Assembly (NCBI GenBank): GCA_963978895.1
Contig: OZ022245.1
Location: 611,001 to 675,000 of the forward strand
DNA: 64,000 nt
From: Erpobdella octoculata
Taxonomy: Eukaryota > Annelida > Clitellata > Hirudinida > Erpobdellidae
Direction of reading: 5' to 3'
Position 1 is the stretch's first letter. Below are more notes on the stretch, generated by a model, which made no database searches, was not told where the DNA came from, and saw nothing but the letters and a program-made list of their open reading frames with translations. The DNA is not shown here.

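Overview
The window looks like animal (metazoan) nuclear DNA. Short AT-rich introns with GT...AG borders alternate with GC-richer, frame-consistent exons. There are tri-nucleotide microsatellites, and there are no operons or bacterial signals. The lineage cannot be assigned from sequence alone; an invertebrate is most likely. Everything recognisable lies on the plus strand and fits one enormous, incomplete gene that enters before base 1 and leaves after base 64000. No initiator methionine, signal peptide, terminal stop or promoter was found.

The gene is built from one module repeated about 77 times. Each module is a Thr/Pro/Gly/Val-rich, mucin-like linker followed by a domain of about 125-135 residues. 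Every domain is split over two exons by a phase-0 intron. Exon A carries an N-terminal Cys (consensus C-x-V/L-x-x-L/I-L). Exon B ends in a second Cys in a hydrophobic strand (for example AVRVCGE or FQIWTCATG). Each module starts and ends in phase 1, so whole modules can be duplicated or skipped without a frameshift. Separate small linker exons (18-120 nt) are also symmetric 1-1. I could not match the domain confidently to a named family. The alternating beta-strand pattern and the N/C-terminal Cys pair suggest a small beta-sandwich of discoidin/galactose-binding type, but this is inference.

Layout. 1-7832: five divergent single-copy domains with small linker exons. 7986-28877: array 1, a founder-like unit plus 27 near-identical units of 708-781 bp. 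28962-34036: four divergent domains with linkers. 34110-51912: array 2, 23 units of 756-852 bp related to array 1 but with their own diagnostic substitutions. 51996-52130: a chimeric linker exon joining array-2-type and array-3-type linkers. 52209-63369: array 3, eight copies of a 1424-1426 bp unit, each holding two different domains and two linker exons. 63798-64000: start of another divergent domain.

Unit length in arrays 1 and 2 changes almost entirely in steps of 24 bp. This reflects 1 to 7 copies of a nested 24-nt minisatellite encoding TTGPGGV(M/V). Introns are as well conserved between units as exons, so the arrays grow and homogenise as genomic blocks. The spliced product inside this window alone would exceed roughly 14,000 residues. 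A secreted or surface, heavily O-glycosylated structural, mucous or adhesive protein is the most reasonable reading of the composition, but no sequence feature here proves its site of action.
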